Shown here piece by piece: positions 27,501-36,070 of a stretch of DNA of 64,000 nt. This DNA comes from Caldifermentibacillus hisashii. GTDB lineage: Bacteria; Bacillota; Bacilli; Bacillales; Caldibacillaceae. The DNA lies in NCBI RefSeq assembly GCF_027568575.1, contig NZ_JANUVP010000020.1. One strand, 5' to 3'. The notes below the pieces were generated by a model. The model searched no databases and was not told where the DNA came from. It saw only the letters and a list, made by a program, of their open reading frames with translations. The stretch's first letter is position 1. Every line of letters begins with the position of its first letter. Made by a program: the position numbers and the translations under genes.

Positions 27501-27945
27501 TTTCCTTTGCACGTCCTTCTTGCCCTTGCAGAATATACGTTTCAATTTCTCCTTCAATACCGGGAGAAATGGCGATCAAACCTGAACAATAATGTTTAAG
27601 CCATTTGATTGGGATACCTTTTGGAGATTTTGTCTGAATAGCACTCGAAATTTTCATTATGTTTTGGTACCCATGTAAATTTTTTGCATAAAAAAGCAGC
27701 GGATAGGCGGTCGTTTCGTATTCCTCTTCAATTAAAATATCAGCTTCTAGTCCAATGATCGGTTGTATACCATAGGTCCGGCATGCTTTATAAAAAGGGA
27801 TGACACCGTAAAGAACATTTTGATCCGTAATTGCCAGTGCATGGAATCCTCTTTGTTTTGCTGCCATAACCATTTTTTCAGGTTGGATTGTACTTGATAA
27901 AAGTGAATAGGCACTGTACATATGTAAAGGTACCATAGGCAACAC
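24595..27945 (-). CDS. dnaE: DNA polymerase III alpha subunit DnaE
   Basis: This is the DnaE-type replicase that extends primers in Firmicutes alongside PolC. The N-terminal PHP domain (about 1-210) begins VPLHMYSAYSLL; its ALAITDQNVLYG segment lacks the metal-binding His of active PHP domains. The catalytic core includes VGPGRGSAAGSLVAYVL, MPDIDIDFPDHRRDEVI (catalytic Asp residues), AAGVVIGD, LYRPGPMTNIP and YGFNRSHAVAYSMISYQLAYLK. A tandem HhH and an OB-fold (about 955-1040) follow. The 1116 residues match B. subtilis DnaE. The start is GTG at 27945, five bases after GGAAGG; ATG four codons in is possible. Confidence 0.96.
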   Translation of the reverse strand: MLPMVPLHMYSAYSLLSSTIQPEKMVMAAKQRGFHALAITDQNVLYGVIPFYKACRTYGIQPIIGLEADILIEEEYETTAYPLLFYAKNLHGYQNIMKISSAIQTKSPKGIPIKWLKHYCSGLIAISPGIEGEIETYILQGQEGRAKEKVSFYQQLFEKESFYLSIQSLPSRDHETLRKAIYSMSEEMNIPVAAVDKVCFLDKEDYFSWKCLQAIKENINISELTEDALDKEGYLRTNEELNSLFQQYPEAIENTLKIAEQCQVEIPFHQQLLPKYPLDEKTSDVFLSELCEKNLSIRIDSPTPIYKERLKYELDIIKKMKFSDYFLIVWDYVQFARKNGIIVGPGRGSAAGSLVAYVLEITDVDPIKFDLLFERFLNPERVSMPDIDIDFPDHRRDEVIQYVAKKYGSTHVAQIITFGTFAAKAAVRDVARVFGRTNKELDQLSKSIPNKLGITLKEATKESQALQDLMKNENFQQIFQIAAKIEGLPRHTSTHAAGVVIGDRPLVEWIPLQTGSNDVLLTQYPMGTLEEIGLLKMDFLGLRNLSLIESIIRSIHKKQQKKIDLKQIPFHDEKTFKLLQKGQTTGIFQLESEGMRDVLIRLKPTEFEDIVAVNALYRPGPMTNIPVYINRKHGKEPVRYPHPDLENILKKTYGVIVYQEQIMQIASKMAGFTLGEADLLRRAVSKKKREVLDQQRQHFVAGAKNNGYSETTANEIYDLIVRFADYGFNRSHAVAYSMISYQLAYLKAHYPLYFMASLLTSVVGNENKTAEYIKELKHLGFTIYPPSINHSYYQFQVERDGVRFSLAAIKGVGFQALKEIIQARGERPFTDLFDFCLRVSLKVVNRKVLENLIHAGSFDEFGHDRAVLLATLDVAIEHAQLMKPDDHQIDSLFSEELDIRPKYVEVEPIPIDKKLQFEKQVLGLFISRHPVSMYRKLLQSQGALLLDELKIAGSKYHVGAYIQEVRKTRTKNGEAMAFLQISDESQDMSAVVFPNVYRTSSALVKKGEIVFMTGTLDFRHGQKQFIVNFIQSVEKLREEQESKKVYIKIDANHQTNELLGELKNMIKKYKGSVPIILYYEKNHQTVQLAKEHWINPDSAAISELKKLLGEHNVAIK

Positions 27946-28115
27946 ATCTTCCTTCCGTTCATCCTATTTCTTCTCATTATAGCACATATGTTCTTATTTT
28001 AACACTGAAAGCAAGCAAAGAATTGTAAAATATTCATATTTACTCCATTGTACCAATAAATTATTAATAGGGGCAGTCCGATTTCGGCTGTTTATGTTAA
28101 CAGGGGGTTGTTTAA

Positions 28116-28448
28116 ATGACAGAAGCATTTGTACCAACGTTTATCCATAGTTATTTTATCGCACTTGGAGTTATTCTCGGCGGCTCCTTGATTGGCGGTT
28201 TATCAGCCTTTTTAATCGGTGAACCGCCACTTACAGAAATCTACCGACTATCCAATAGTTTACGGATATGGGCAATTGTTGCCGCTATCGGTGGAACGTT
28301 CGATGCCGTATATAATTTTGAACGTGGATTGATGCACGGACAGACCGGCGATCTTGTCAAACAAATTTTTCTCATTTTATCCGCTTTAGGTGGTGCACAA
28401 ACCGGAGCACTGATTATTAATTGGCTTACCCAGGGGCATTTGTCATGA
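28116..28448 (+). CDS. ytrH: sporulation membrane protein YtrH
   Basis: A 110-residue membrane protein with three hydrophobic segments (about 12-34, 48-66, 82-103), including ALGVILGGSLIGGLSAFLIGE and AIVAAIGGTFDAVYNFE. In B. subtilis ytrH and ytrI form a mother-cell (sigma-E) operon needed for efficient sporulation. GGGGG precedes the ATG. Divergent from dnaE, with a 170-base intergenic stretch. Its stop overlaps the ytrI start. Confidence 0.93.
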   Translation: MTEAFVPTFIHSYFIALGVILGGSLIGGLSAFLIGEPPLTEIYRLSNSLRIWAIVAAIGGTFDAVYNFERGLMHGQTGDLVKQIFLILSALGGAQTGALIINWLTQGHLS

Positions 28449-28948
28449 GAATCCCTCCCTATTTTTATTCAAGAAGCTTCCAACGATTTTTTTCCGGCGT
28501 CGTAATCGGTGCGATCATCAGTTGGTTAATTTTTCTGTACATGTTTGGGCGTATGCAGGAAGAGCAGGTAAAAGTAATCCGTCAGCAAGAGGAACTAATT
28601 GCCGATTTAGAAAAAGAAAAAAATATTTGGCAGGAAGATTTCAAAAAACTGAACGAGAAAAATAAAGAGCTGCTTACGGTTCAAGATATATCGATTAAAA
28701 TCACCAATGGTTCTAAATATAAAATTGATGCATTAAGTATTTTCGAAGTGCAAGAGAAGGTAAAAGAAGATATCAGTAATGTACTGGCGAAAGATTTACA
28801 TGTTGTTTATACAAGTAAAGATTTATTGGAAAAAGTCATTGAAAATAAGCCGGTTGTCATCAATGACCGCCGTTATCAACTGACTGTACGAAAAATGGTG
28901 ATTTATACCACCTTGAATATCGAATTAGAACTAACATTGGCACAATAG
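28445..28948 (+). CDS. ytrI: sporulation membrane-anchored protein YtrI
   Basis: Starts MRIPPYFYSRSFQRFFSGVV, has one membrane segment (about 16-36), then a coiled coil (EEQVKVIRQQEELIADLEKE) and a small globular tail. I use ATG 28445, which overlaps the ytrH stop as ATGA; an ATG 24 bases earlier is open but unsupported. The resulting 167 residues match B. subtilis YtrI. Confidence 0.92.
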   Translation: MRIPPYFYSRSFQRFFSGVVIGAIISWLIFLYMFGRMQEEQVKVIRQQEELIADLEKEKNIWQEDFKKLNEKNKELLTVQDISIKITNGSKYKIDALSIFEVQEKVKEDISNVLAKDLHVVYTSKDLLEKVIENKPVVINDRRYQLTVRKMVIYTTLNIELELTLAQ

Positions 28949-28957
28949 CAAAAATCA

Positions 28958-28984
28958 GATGGGCTTGTGGTTAACTAGCCCATC
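28958..28984. terminator. terminator between convergent ytrI and nrnA
   Basis: GATGGGCT and AGCCCATC form a perfect eight-pair stem with an 11-base loop. On the minus strand TGATTTTTG follows, so it mainly suits nrnA, though it may also protect the ytrI end. Confidence 0.65.
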
Positions 28985-29055
28985 ATGGCATCTAAATGTT
29001 GCTGTTTTCTTCTTAAGTTCCAAGTGCAGGAAACATCCTTATCCCGGATTAGCGA

Positions 29056-30009
29056 CTAGCTTTGATTTTCCAAATAATCTTGAACAACTTTTTTCAGTTC
29101 TTCCATAACCCGGTCTACTTCATCCCAAGAGTAAATTGTTGCACCGGCTGCACGTGGATGGCCACCACCAGAGAATTTTTTCGCTACTTCATTGATCGTG
29201 GGGCCATTAGAACGGAGACGAACCCGAATCTGATTCGTTTCTTCAACAAAGAACGCCCATGCCTTTATTCCTTGAATATTTCCTAACACGCTAACCGTTT
29301 GTGAAGCTTCTTGCGGTCGTAAGTTATATTTGGTCAACAGCCTTTGATCAATAATAACTTTGGCAACACCGTCAAACTCAAATTCAAAGTTTTGTAAAAT
29401 ATAGCCTTGAAATTTAGCGAGATTTTGTGTTGTTTCATACATTTTTTCAAATAAATCGGTTCGCGAAAATGGATATTTTATTAGTTCACTTACATATTGA
29501 AATGTTTTTTCTGTGGCACTCGGATACAAAAACCGTCCTGTATCACCCACGATACCGGCAAATAGAAGTCTTGCCCCTTCCGTTGATAATTTCAATCCAT
29601 CCCCTTTTCCATATAAAAAAAACTCGTAAATTAATTCACTGGTTGAACTGGCATTTGTATCGACCCAAACAATATCACCATATTTATCCTCATTCGGATG
29701 ATGATCGATTTTAATGAGAAATGCCCCCGTATGATAACGTCCATCAGATATTCGCTCCCGATTGGCCGTATCACAAACGATGACAAGCGCATTCCGGTAA
29801 CTCTCATCAGGTATTTGATCCATGGTATTTAAATATTTCAATGTTTTCTCATCTTCACCAACGACATACACACGCTTCTCAGGAAATGAAGTTTGAATGA
29901 TTTCTGCCAAGCCGCCTTGAGATCCATAAGCATCAGGGTCGGGCCGGATATGTCTATGAATAATAATCGTATCAAACTCTTTTATTTTTTGTAAAATTTG
30001 TTCTTTCAT
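29056..30009 (-). CDS. nrnA: oligoribonuclease / pAp phosphatase NrnA
   Basis: A DHH/DHHA1-family phosphoesterase that degrades nanoRNA and 3'-phosphoadenosine-5'-phosphate. Metal-binding motifs are HRHIRPDPDAYGS, VCDTANRERI and IDHHPNEDKYG. The DHHA1 substrate domain has FSGGGHPRAAGA near the C-terminus. The frame opens at 30048, but AAGGAG nine bases before ATG 30009 gives MKEQILQKIKEFDTI, 317 residues, close to B. subtilis NrnA. Confidence 0.95.
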   Translation of the reverse strand: MKEQILQKIKEFDTIIIHRHIRPDPDAYGSQGGLAEIIQTSFPEKRVYVVGEDEKTLKYLNTMDQIPDESYRNALVIVCDTANRERISDGRYHTGAFLIKIDHHPNEDKYGDIVWVDTNASSTSELIYEFFLYGKGDGLKLSTEGARLLFAGIVGDTGRFLYPSATEKTFQYVSELIKYPFSRTDLFEKMYETTQNLAKFQGYILQNFEFEFDGVAKVIIDQRLLTKYNLRPQEASQTVSVLGNIQGIKAWAFFVEETNQIRVRLRSNGPTINEVAKKFSGGGHPRAAGATIYSWDEVDRVMEELKKVVQDYLENQS

Positions 30010-30133
30010 ATTTAATAGCTCCTTCTCACTTTTTCCATCTAAATTCACTGTAAACGATATCGTCCTTTTTTATGGCATTTTTTTAAATTAGCAGGTAAAA
30101 TAATATCAAAACAGAAAAGGGAGAGACGGATAT

Positions 30134-30442
30134 ATGCCTGTATTTGTTGTGATCATCGTTTTTTCAGTTATCTTTTATTTATATTACAAAGTAAAATCTT
30201 TTCAGGCAAAAACTCCGATAGAGAAAAAATGGTGGAATGCCAAATCTTCTATTGCACTCGGCTTGTTTGTCGCTGTCTTTGGATTCAATCGTTTATTCAT
30301 CACCCAAACCACTGTATCCATTATCATCGGCATACTTTTTATCATCGTTGGAACCATCTCTATCTGGACAAACTTTAAAGCATATAAATATTATTCACCC
30401 TATGTTGAAACAAAAAAAGAGAATATGGAAAAAGGTATGTAA
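30134..30442 (+). CDS. ytpI: YtpI-like membrane protein
   Basis: A 102-residue protein with three hydrophobic segments (about 2-19, 41-56, 58-79) and a hydrophilic tail ending in a charged stretch (YVETKKENMEKGM). The WWNAKSSIALGLFVAVFGFN segment is typical of the YtpI family, whose function is unknown. AGGGAGAG precedes the ATG. It converges on ytoI with only 30 bases between stops and no visible terminator. Confidence 0.85.
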   Translation: MPVFVVIIVFSVIFYLYYKVKSFQAKTPIEKKWWNAKSSIALGLFVAVFGFNRLFITQTTVSIIIGILFIIVGTISIWTNFKAYKYYSPYVETKKENMEKGM

Positions 30443-30472
30443 AAAACCAATTGATAGTACAATGTATAAAAA

Positions 30473-31789
30473 TTAACGATCTAAAAATTGAACCATAATC
30501 AAAGCTTTTGCAGCGATCATTCCCTTTGAAACTACTTCCACATCTACCTTACCGAACTTTCTCCCAATTTCAAGAATATTCGGCCGGATCGTTATATCAT
30601 AGTCGATTTGAACCGGCTTTAAATAATATACAGACATGCTTTCAACGACAATCTCACCTTTTTTCTGTGCGCGAAATAATCGATGAACCGATTCGATAAT
30701 GGTAGAAGTAAGGACACCATAAGAAATTGTACCATGTTGATTTGTCATTTGAGGTGTCACATCAAATTCATAACTAACATCGACACCATCTGTCGTTTCT
30801 TTTTTATGTAGGTGGTTAAAAATTAAGTTTTCTATTGTTTCACCCACATGTGGCTGCCTTTGAATAGTTTGGAGTGATTTCAACACATCTTGACGACTGA
30901 TAATTCCTAAAAGCCGATTTTGGTCATCAACCACCGGCAAAAGTTCGATGCCTTCCCAAATCATAATATGGGAAGCAGATGCTACACTTGTTTTTAATGT
31001 GACGGTAATTGGTTGTTTTGTCATTACTTTTTCAAGCGGTCGCGCGCGATCTTCACTGATTACGTCTTTTGAGGTGACCATGCCCTCTACTTTCAGATCG
31101 TCGGTAACTACCGGAAACCGGGTATGTCTGTATTTCTCGTTCAATTCATACCACTTTTGAATCGGTTCATTGACTTTTAAATAATACGTTTGTTCGATAG
31201 GAATCAAAATATCCTCAACAAGCAATATTTCTTTTTTAATGAGTTGATCGAAAATAGCACGGTTGATTAATGTCGCCACTGTAAACGTATCATAACTAGT
31301 AGAAATAATCGGCAGTTCCAGTTCATCAGCCAATTTTTTAACATCATCACCGGTATCAAATCCCCCGGTTATTAGGACGGCTGCCCCTCTTTGCAATGCA
31401 GACTTTTGCGCTTTCATCCGATTCCCGACAATGAGCAGGTTTCCCGCTTCTGTATAGCGCATCATTGCTTCAACTTCCATTGCACCGATGACAAATTTAT
31501 TCAAGGTTTTGTGTAATCCGCTTTTACCACCTAAAACTTGTCCATCAACAATATTGACAATTTCCGCAAACGTAAGTCGTTCAATATTTTCCTTTCGTTT
31601 TTGCTCTATGCGGATCGTACCTACCCGCTCAATGGTACTGACAAACCCTTTATTTTCCGCATCTTTTATCGCTCGGTATGCTGTTCCTTCACTCACCCCT
31701 AATTCTTTTGCGATCTGTCTGACAGAGATTTTATCACCGATTGGTAAATTCTGTATGTATTGTAATATTTGTTCATGTTTCGTTGTCAT
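30473..31789 (-). CDS. ytoI: CBS/DRTGG/hotdog regulator YtoI
   Basis: Domains in order: N-terminal winged helix (1-60, RQIAKELGVSEGTAYRAIKD), DRTGG domain (about 75-185), two CBS repeats (about 190-305, TRFPVVTDDLKVEGMVTSKDV and LPVVDDQNRLLGIISRQDVL), and a C-terminal hotdog thioesterase-like domain (about 325-438). The layout suggests a nucleotide-sensing regulator, but no ligand is known to me. ATG 31789, five bases after GAAGGTG, gives MTTKHEQILQYIQ and 438 residues, as in B. subtilis; the open frame to 31825 is not used. Confidence 0.9.
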   Translation of the reverse strand: MTTKHEQILQYIQNLPIGDKISVRQIAKELGVSEGTAYRAIKDAENKGFVSTIERVGTIRIEQKRKENIERLTFAEIVNIVDGQVLGGKSGLHKTLNKFVIGAMEVEAMMRYTEAGNLLIVGNRMKAQKSALQRGAAVLITGGFDTGDDVKKLADELELPIISTSYDTFTVATLINRAIFDQLIKKEILLVEDILIPIEQTYYLKVNEPIQKWYELNEKYRHTRFPVVTDDLKVEGMVTSKDVISEDRARPLEKVMTKQPITVTLKTSVASASHIMIWEGIELLPVVDDQNRLLGIISRQDVLKSLQTIQRQPHVGETIENLIFNHLHKKETTDGVDVSYEFDVTPQMTNQHGTISYGVLTSTIIESVHRLFRAQKKGEIVVESMSVYYLKPVQIDYDITIRPNILEIGRKFGKVDVEVVSKGMIAAKALIMVQFLDR

Positions 31790-31946
31790 TGTTTCACCTT
31801 CAGTCAACATATTTTCATGGATCATCTCATATGTGCATTATACCAGTTTTTTCAATATCTTTTAAATGATTTCCACGAAAATTAGTTGTTGCCTGTTTCA
31901 TGATCAACGTAAAATAGTTGGCTGGTTATTTTGGTAGAGAAAAATA

Positions 31947-32192
31947 TTAACCACGTTGATAATACCTGATTTTCCCCCTAGACTTCTGATCGATTTTATG
32001 AGGAACTTGCTTTCTTTTTTTCGGTGCAAATAAAACGGCTGCCAGATTACCGGCGAATGCCATAATGAGAAGACTTAGCCATGTCCAAGAAAAATAAACA
32101 GATAAAGAATTTCCGTGCAATTGTAACTCAGGGAGTGCATAGTACAGAAGGAAACAACAAATCAATAAAGATAAAATACAACGATTTTTCAT
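31947..32192 (-). CDS. small membrane protein of unknown function
   Basis: An 81-residue protein with two hydrophobic segments (about 6-22, CILSLLICCFLLYYALP, and 33-56, YFSWTWLSLLIMAFAGNLAAVLFA) and a basic C-terminal tail (APKKRKQVPHKIDQKSRGK). AGGAG eight bases before the ATG is a good ribosome site. No family recognised. It stands alone, 157 nt downstream of ytoI on the same strand. Confidence 0.65.
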   Translation of the reverse strand: MKNRCILSLLICCFLLYYALPELQLHGNSLSVYFSWTWLSLLIMAFAGNLAAVLFAPKKRKQVPHKIDQKSRGKIRYYQRG

Positions 32193-32269
32193 TCTTTTCT
32201 CCTGCCTTCTATAAGTCTTTTGTTTTCAATATATGCAAATCTCATAAATAAATGAACCGGAAATAGTTT

Positions 32270-32391
32270 ATAAAGTGAAACTTCCATCCGTGGGGCTTTA
32301 TCCCCACGGATGGTTAGTTGAACCAATCGGACACTTATCTTCCTCCTTTTCATCTTTGATTTCCTTAAGCCACAGGAGGAAGATTTGTGCA
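32270..32391 (-). repeat. dispersed two-stem-loop element, copy 2
   Basis: Inverted relative to copy 1 (5671-5830). It contains a perfect 10-pair outer stem (ATCTTCCTCC at 32338-32347 with GGAGGAAGAT at 32374-32383), the linker GTTAGTTGAACCAATCGG, and a 12-pair inner hairpin at 32284-32313 (CCATCCGTGGGG/CCCCACGGATGG). Both stems differ from copy 1 by paired changes. On its own strand the order is outer stem, linker, hairpin, AAGTTTCACTTTATA. Copy 1 carries about 10 bases more near the left end. The remainder of 32193-32563 is unremarkable apart from the terminator at 32504. Confidence 0.75.
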
Positions 32392-32503
32392 GGATATATT
32401 GAAATTTTTCCAATTAATGGTCGCTGATTGTTTTTGTAAAAATGTGTGAGTAATCCTTTTTCTGTAACTAGCCCACTATCTTCTGTTACATCCTGTTAAA
32501 AAA

Positions 32504-32543
32504 GACGAGTTGACGGATAGACATTACTACCCACTTACTCGTC
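32504..32543 (-). terminator. terminator after Rpn-type fragment
   Basis: GACGAGT and ACTCGTC pair perfectly around a 26-base loop, followed on the minus strand by TTTTTTAAC. Confidence 0.7.
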
Positions 32544-32563
32544 CAGAACTCCCTTCATAAATA

Positions 32564-33034
32564 TCAATTCATCTCATCCTTTAATTCCAAAACCTCAGAT
32601 TCCGTTAACTCTGTCATCTTAACGATAAAGTTAATATCTGCACCTTCCATTAACATCTTTTTTGCAATTTCCCGTTTGCCTTCTTTTCTTCCTTTTTCTA
32701 TGCCTTCTCTTATGCCTTCTTTTCTTCCTTTTTCTATGCCTTTTTTTATGCCCTCTTCTATGCCTTCCCCACGAATGGAATTTATATCCTTTAATGCTTT
32801 TTCACGGGCTTCCGCCAACATCCGGGCTTCCCTGTCCATACTTACTGTGCGCAACATATCTACCGCATTTTCTATTATCGGGTCTTGATTTGCCATCTCT
32901 TCCCACCTCGCATCATCTTCATTTGTTAAAAAGCGTATCCATTTTGCCATTCGGTCATTCGGATGAATCAGATTTTTCTTGTCTTGCCTGACAAACTTCG
33001 GCATTTCAATAATACGTAACTTAACTCGTTCCTT
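32564..33034 (-). pseudogene. C-terminal fragment of an Rpn-family (PD-(D/E)XK) nuclease
   Basis: The 146-codon ATG frame (from 33004) begins MPKFVRQDKKNLIHPNDRMAKW. This corresponds to the middle of Rpn/PDDEXK-type transposase-like nucleases, where an ELPKF motif follows the nuclease core. Upstream the same frame continues KERVKLRIIE before a TGA, so the start of the fragment is part of the lost catalytic half. The rest is family-typical: MLRTVSMDREARMLAEAREKALKD, then charged repeats (IEKGRKEGIREG) encoded by a duplicated 36-base unit at 32676-32750, and IAKKMLMEGADINFIVKMTELTESEV. The nuclease domain is absent, so the product would be catalytically dead. A related gene is at 62551-63642. 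Confidence 0.75.
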
Positions 33035-33425
33035 TCATTATTTATTATACAAAATTTTGGCTTCAATGAATATAGCTGAATTTTCGGTCACTTTGAAAAA
33101 AATTAGGATGCTTAGTACAGTAAAAAAACGATGAAGGAAGGAAAATCTTTGGGGAATTTTATGTTTATCTTATTCGACAAAAAGACAAAAAATCCTTCAA
33201 TTTTTTCAAAAAAACTATATAAAAATTTAAGGAAAAATCCCTACTTATAAATCGATAAGTAGGGATTAAGCGTTTATCGCGTTTATAAAGACATGTTTGT
33301 ATAAAATTGTTGCTTTTTGATTAAAAGTAGTCTTTATAAAAGGTGGATGGTTCGTTAACGGGCTTTTGTCTGCTTCCGGCCTTAAGAATGTAACCGTAGC
33401 AGCAAACGAAAACAACTTTTATAAA
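33035..33425. other. intergenic region upstream of Rpn-type fragment
   Basis: AT-rich, with no coding frame and no residue of the missing nuclease half that I can recognise. It contains only the ytkL terminator hairpin (33236-33267). Confidence 0.4.
33236..33267 (-). terminator. terminator after ytkL
   Basis: AATCCCTACTTAT and ATAAGTAGGGATT pair over 13 bases around a six-base loop; TTTTCC and further T-rich sequence follow on the minus strand. Confidence 0.75.
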
Positions 33426-34106
33426 TTAAAGTTCAATTGTTTCTCCCGGTTGTAGCACTTTTCCATTGCCGTCTTCAAGCAAATTAATAAATCGACCGGG
33501 ATCTTGTTTTATCACCGGAAAGGTATTGTAATGAATCGGGACAACGGTTTTTGCATGAAGCAATTTGGCTGCATAGGCCGCATCTTCCGGACCCATTGTA
33601 AAGTTATCTCCAATCGGTAAAAAGGCCAAATCGATCGGATGTCTTTCTCCAATTAATTTCATATCGAAAAATAGAGATGTGTCCCCTGCATGATATATCG
33701 TTTTTCCTTCAATGGTTATAAGAAGACCGGCCGGCATACCTGTATAAATAATCGTTTGTTCCTCCGTTTCTACACCGGTACTATGGAAGGCTTGAGTAAA
33801 TTTCACTTTTCCAAATTCAAATTCATAAGAACCTCCGATATTCATTCCATGGGTTTTTACACCTTGCCAGCTTAAATAATTTGCCAATTCTACCATTGCT
33901 ATAACAAGAGCATCTTTCTTTTTTGCCAGTTGAACAGTGTCACCTACATGATCCCCGTGTCCATGGGTTAATAAAATAAAATCCGGACTTTCATTTTCAA
34001 CTTTTAGATCCGTATTCCCATTTCCGGTGATGAAGGGATCGATAAGAATTTCCTTTCCATCTGTTACTATTTTTACAACTGAATGACCGTGATAGGATAC
34101 TTTCAT
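33426..34106 (-). CDS. ytkL: metallo-beta-lactamase-fold hydrolase (UPF0173)
   Basis: A 226-residue metal-dependent hydrolase of unknown substrate. The metal-binding motif THGHGDHVGD is at about residues 47-56; further ligand segments are AFHSTGVE, HAGDTSLF and PIHYNTFPV. The N-terminus MKVSYHGHSVVKI is typical of the UPF0173 group. GGAG precedes the ATG. Transcribed away from the neighbouring peptidase gene. Confidence 0.92.
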   Translation of the reverse strand: MKVSYHGHSVVKIVTDGKEILIDPFITGNGNTDLKVENESPDFILLTHGHGDHVGDTVQLAKKKDALVIAMVELANYLSWQGVKTHGMNIGGSYEFEFGKVKFTQAFHSTGVETEEQTIIYTGMPAGLLITIEGKTIYHAGDTSLFFDMKLIGERHPIDLAFLPIGDNFTMGPEDAAYAAKLLHAKTVVPIHYNTFPVIKQDPGRFINLLEDGNGKVLQPGETIEL

Positions 34107-34339
34107 TTATAAATACTCCTTTCCAATTATTGAGGGTTATTAAATTACTTCTATATCAGACGGTTGAAATCCTGCTATTTTTCCTTATATTTACTTTTTA
34201 CTGCATAAGTGCTAACTTAAACTTGTAGTGATTTTGCTAATGATACCAATACATATTCAAATGATTCGGATAATAATAAAATGAACAAAATATTGGTAGT
34301 CACACAAACAATTTTTATTTTAATACGAGGTGAAAAGAA

Positions 34340-35437
34340 ATGAAAAAAAGAATTGAACGATTTGCCAAGTGGCTCGAACAAGAAACGATCGATGCGGCCA
34401 TTTTGACTTCCACGGAAAACGTCTTTTATTTTAGTGAATTTTATAGTGACCCTCATGAACGTCTGTTAGCCATCGTCCTTTTCCCCCATGCTGAACCATT
34501 CCTTGTTTGTCCGCAAATGGAGGAAGAAACCGCAAAAGCAGCCGGTTTTGAACAAATGATTATCGGTTACAAAGATACAGATGATCCTTGGGAAAAAGTT
34601 TTTGCTGAAATGAAGAAACGAGCTTCAGGTTCAGTTGCGAAGATTGCCATTGAAAAAAGCCATATGAATGTAGAAAGATATGAAATTTTACGAAAAGCTT
34701 TTCCATCTGTCCGGTTTATCCAAGCGGAAGAAAAGTTAAACGAGCTTCGAGCCGTTAAAGATCCGGGAGAACTTAAAAAATTGAGGAAAGCGTGTGAGCT
34801 TGCCGATTTCGCAATTGACGTCGGTGTACACGCAATTAAAGATGGTGCTAGTGAATTAGCCATTGTAGCGGAGATCGAATATGAATTAAAGAAAAAAGGT
34901 GTCGAACAAATGTCTTTCGCAACCACCGTCCTTTCCGGTCCAAAAGCGGCCTCTCCGCACGGTAGTCCCGATTTGACAAAAGTACAAAAAGGGCAACTTG
35001 TTCTATTCGACCTTGGTGTCATTTATGAAGGTTATTGCTCAGATATTACTAGGACAGTCGCTTTTGGTGAGATTGATGATGAAGCGGTTCGCATATATGA
35101 AACGGTCCGAAAAGCACAGGAAGCAGCTGTTCTAGCCACAAAGCCGGGGATAACATGTGGAAATCTTGACTTAACTGCTAGAAGAATTATTCAAGATGCC
35201 GGTTATGGTGAATACTTTACCCATCGTTTAGGGCACGGTCTCGGTATTAGCATCCACGAATTTCCGTCAGTTACCGAAACAAATCCGCTTGTCCTTGCTG
35301 AAGGGATGGTTTTTACAATTGAACCCGGAATTTATATTCCAAATCGGGTTGGTGTTCGGATTGAAGATAGTATTGCCGTTACTGCAACAGGTGTGGAAGT
35401 CTTGACAAAATATCCGAAAGAGCTACAGTTCGTGTAA
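34340..35437 (+). CDS. Xaa-Pro dipeptidase/aminopeptidase, M24 family
   Basis: The creatinase-like N-terminal domain (1-130) is followed by the pita-bread catalytic domain. Metal ligands are visible as LFDLGVIYEGYCSDITRT (two Asp), HRLGHGLGISIHE (His), TIEPGIYI (Glu) and VRIEDS (Glu). It should cleave X-Pro dipeptides or N-terminal residues. The 365-residue length is normal. AGGTGAAAAG precedes the ATG. A hairpin at 35462-35489 ends the unit. I leave the symbol blank because several Bacillus paralogues (pepQ, ykvY, yqhT) are alike. Confidence 0.93.
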   Translation: MKKRIERFAKWLEQETIDAAILTSTENVFYFSEFYSDPHERLLAIVLFPHAEPFLVCPQMEEETAKAAGFEQMIIGYKDTDDPWEKVFAEMKKRASGSVAKIAIEKSHMNVERYEILRKAFPSVRFIQAEEKLNELRAVKDPGELKKLRKACELADFAIDVGVHAIKDGASELAIVAEIEYELKKKGVEQMSFATTVLSGPKAASPHGSPDLTKVQKGQLVLFDLGVIYEGYCSDITRTVAFGEIDDEAVRIYETVRKAQEAAVLATKPGITCGNLDLTARRIIQDAGYGEYFTHRLGHGLGISIHEFPSVTETNPLVLAEGMVFTIEPGIYIPNRVGVRIEDSIAVTATGVEVLTKYPKELQFV

Positions 35438-35461
35438 ACAGAGGCAAATAGAAATTTTTTA

Positions 35462-35489
35462 AAATGGAGAAGTGTAGGCTTCCCCATTT
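35462..35489 (+). terminator. terminator after M24 peptidase
   Basis: AAATGG-GAAG pairs with CTTC-CCATTT with one internal mismatch, followed by CTCTTTATT. Confidence 0.7.
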
Positions 35490-35626
35490 CTCTTTATTGG
35501 CATATATTATCGTATATTACCTTATCCCAAAACCAAGGAATCGTTTTCTTTTTTCATATAATTGTAAAATTTTTGCTTTCAAATTCTCTCATTAATAGTA
35601 TAATAATAGGTAAAGGAGGGGGTTTT

Positions 35627-36070
35627 ATGTCAAATTATAAAAAAATTATTGTTGCGATTGATGGTTCAAAAGAGGCAGAGTATGCGTTTAAAGAAGCGAT
35701 AAAAATTGCCCAAAAAAACGATAGTACCTTGCTCCTCGTCCATGTCATCGATTTACGCACCTTTGCTACAATTAATGCATACGATCAATCGATTGTAGAG
35801 CGAGCTGATTCATATGCGCAAGAATTATTGGAAACCTATAAAGAAGAGGCGATCAATGCCGGAATTGAAAATGTTAGTATTATTATCGAATACGGTTCGC
35901 CTAAAGTAAAAATTTCTAAAGATATTGCGCAAAAATATGAAGCGGATTTAATTTTGTGTGGTGCGACAGGACTAAATGCAGTCGAACGTTTTCTAATCGG
36001 AAGCGTTTCTGAATATATCGTCCGTCATGCAAAATGTGATGTCCTCGTTGTGAGAACAAATAAACAATAG
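35627..36070 (+). CDS. universal stress protein (UspA family)
   Basis: A single-domain USP of 147 residues. The ATP-binding signature G-x2-G-x9-G-S is present as GATGLNAVERFLIGSVSEYI; the first strand is KIIVAIDGSKEAEYAF. AAAGGAGGGGG shortly before ATG 35627 sets the start; the frame is open 54 bases farther. The family binds ATP and helps survival in stress; the target here is unknown. Confidence 0.93.
   Translation: MSNYKKIIVAIDGSKEAEYAFKEAIKIAQKNDSTLLLVHVIDLRTFATINAYDQSIVERADSYAQELLETYKEEAINAGIENVSIIIEYGSPKVKISKDIAQKYEADLILCGATGLNAVERFLIGSVSEYIVRHAKCDVLVVRTNKQ

Noticed and set aside
32189..32413. 74-codon minus-strand frame
   Set aside because: Consists almost wholly of the repeat at 32270-32391 and overlaps the better supported small membrane gene start.
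32662..32991. Plus-strand leucine/phenylalanine-rich frames opposite the Rpn-type fragment, and the similar one at 62618-62884
   Set aside because: Antisense shadows of Lys/Glu/Gly repeats (LLFFLFLCL, SLIPSLIPS).
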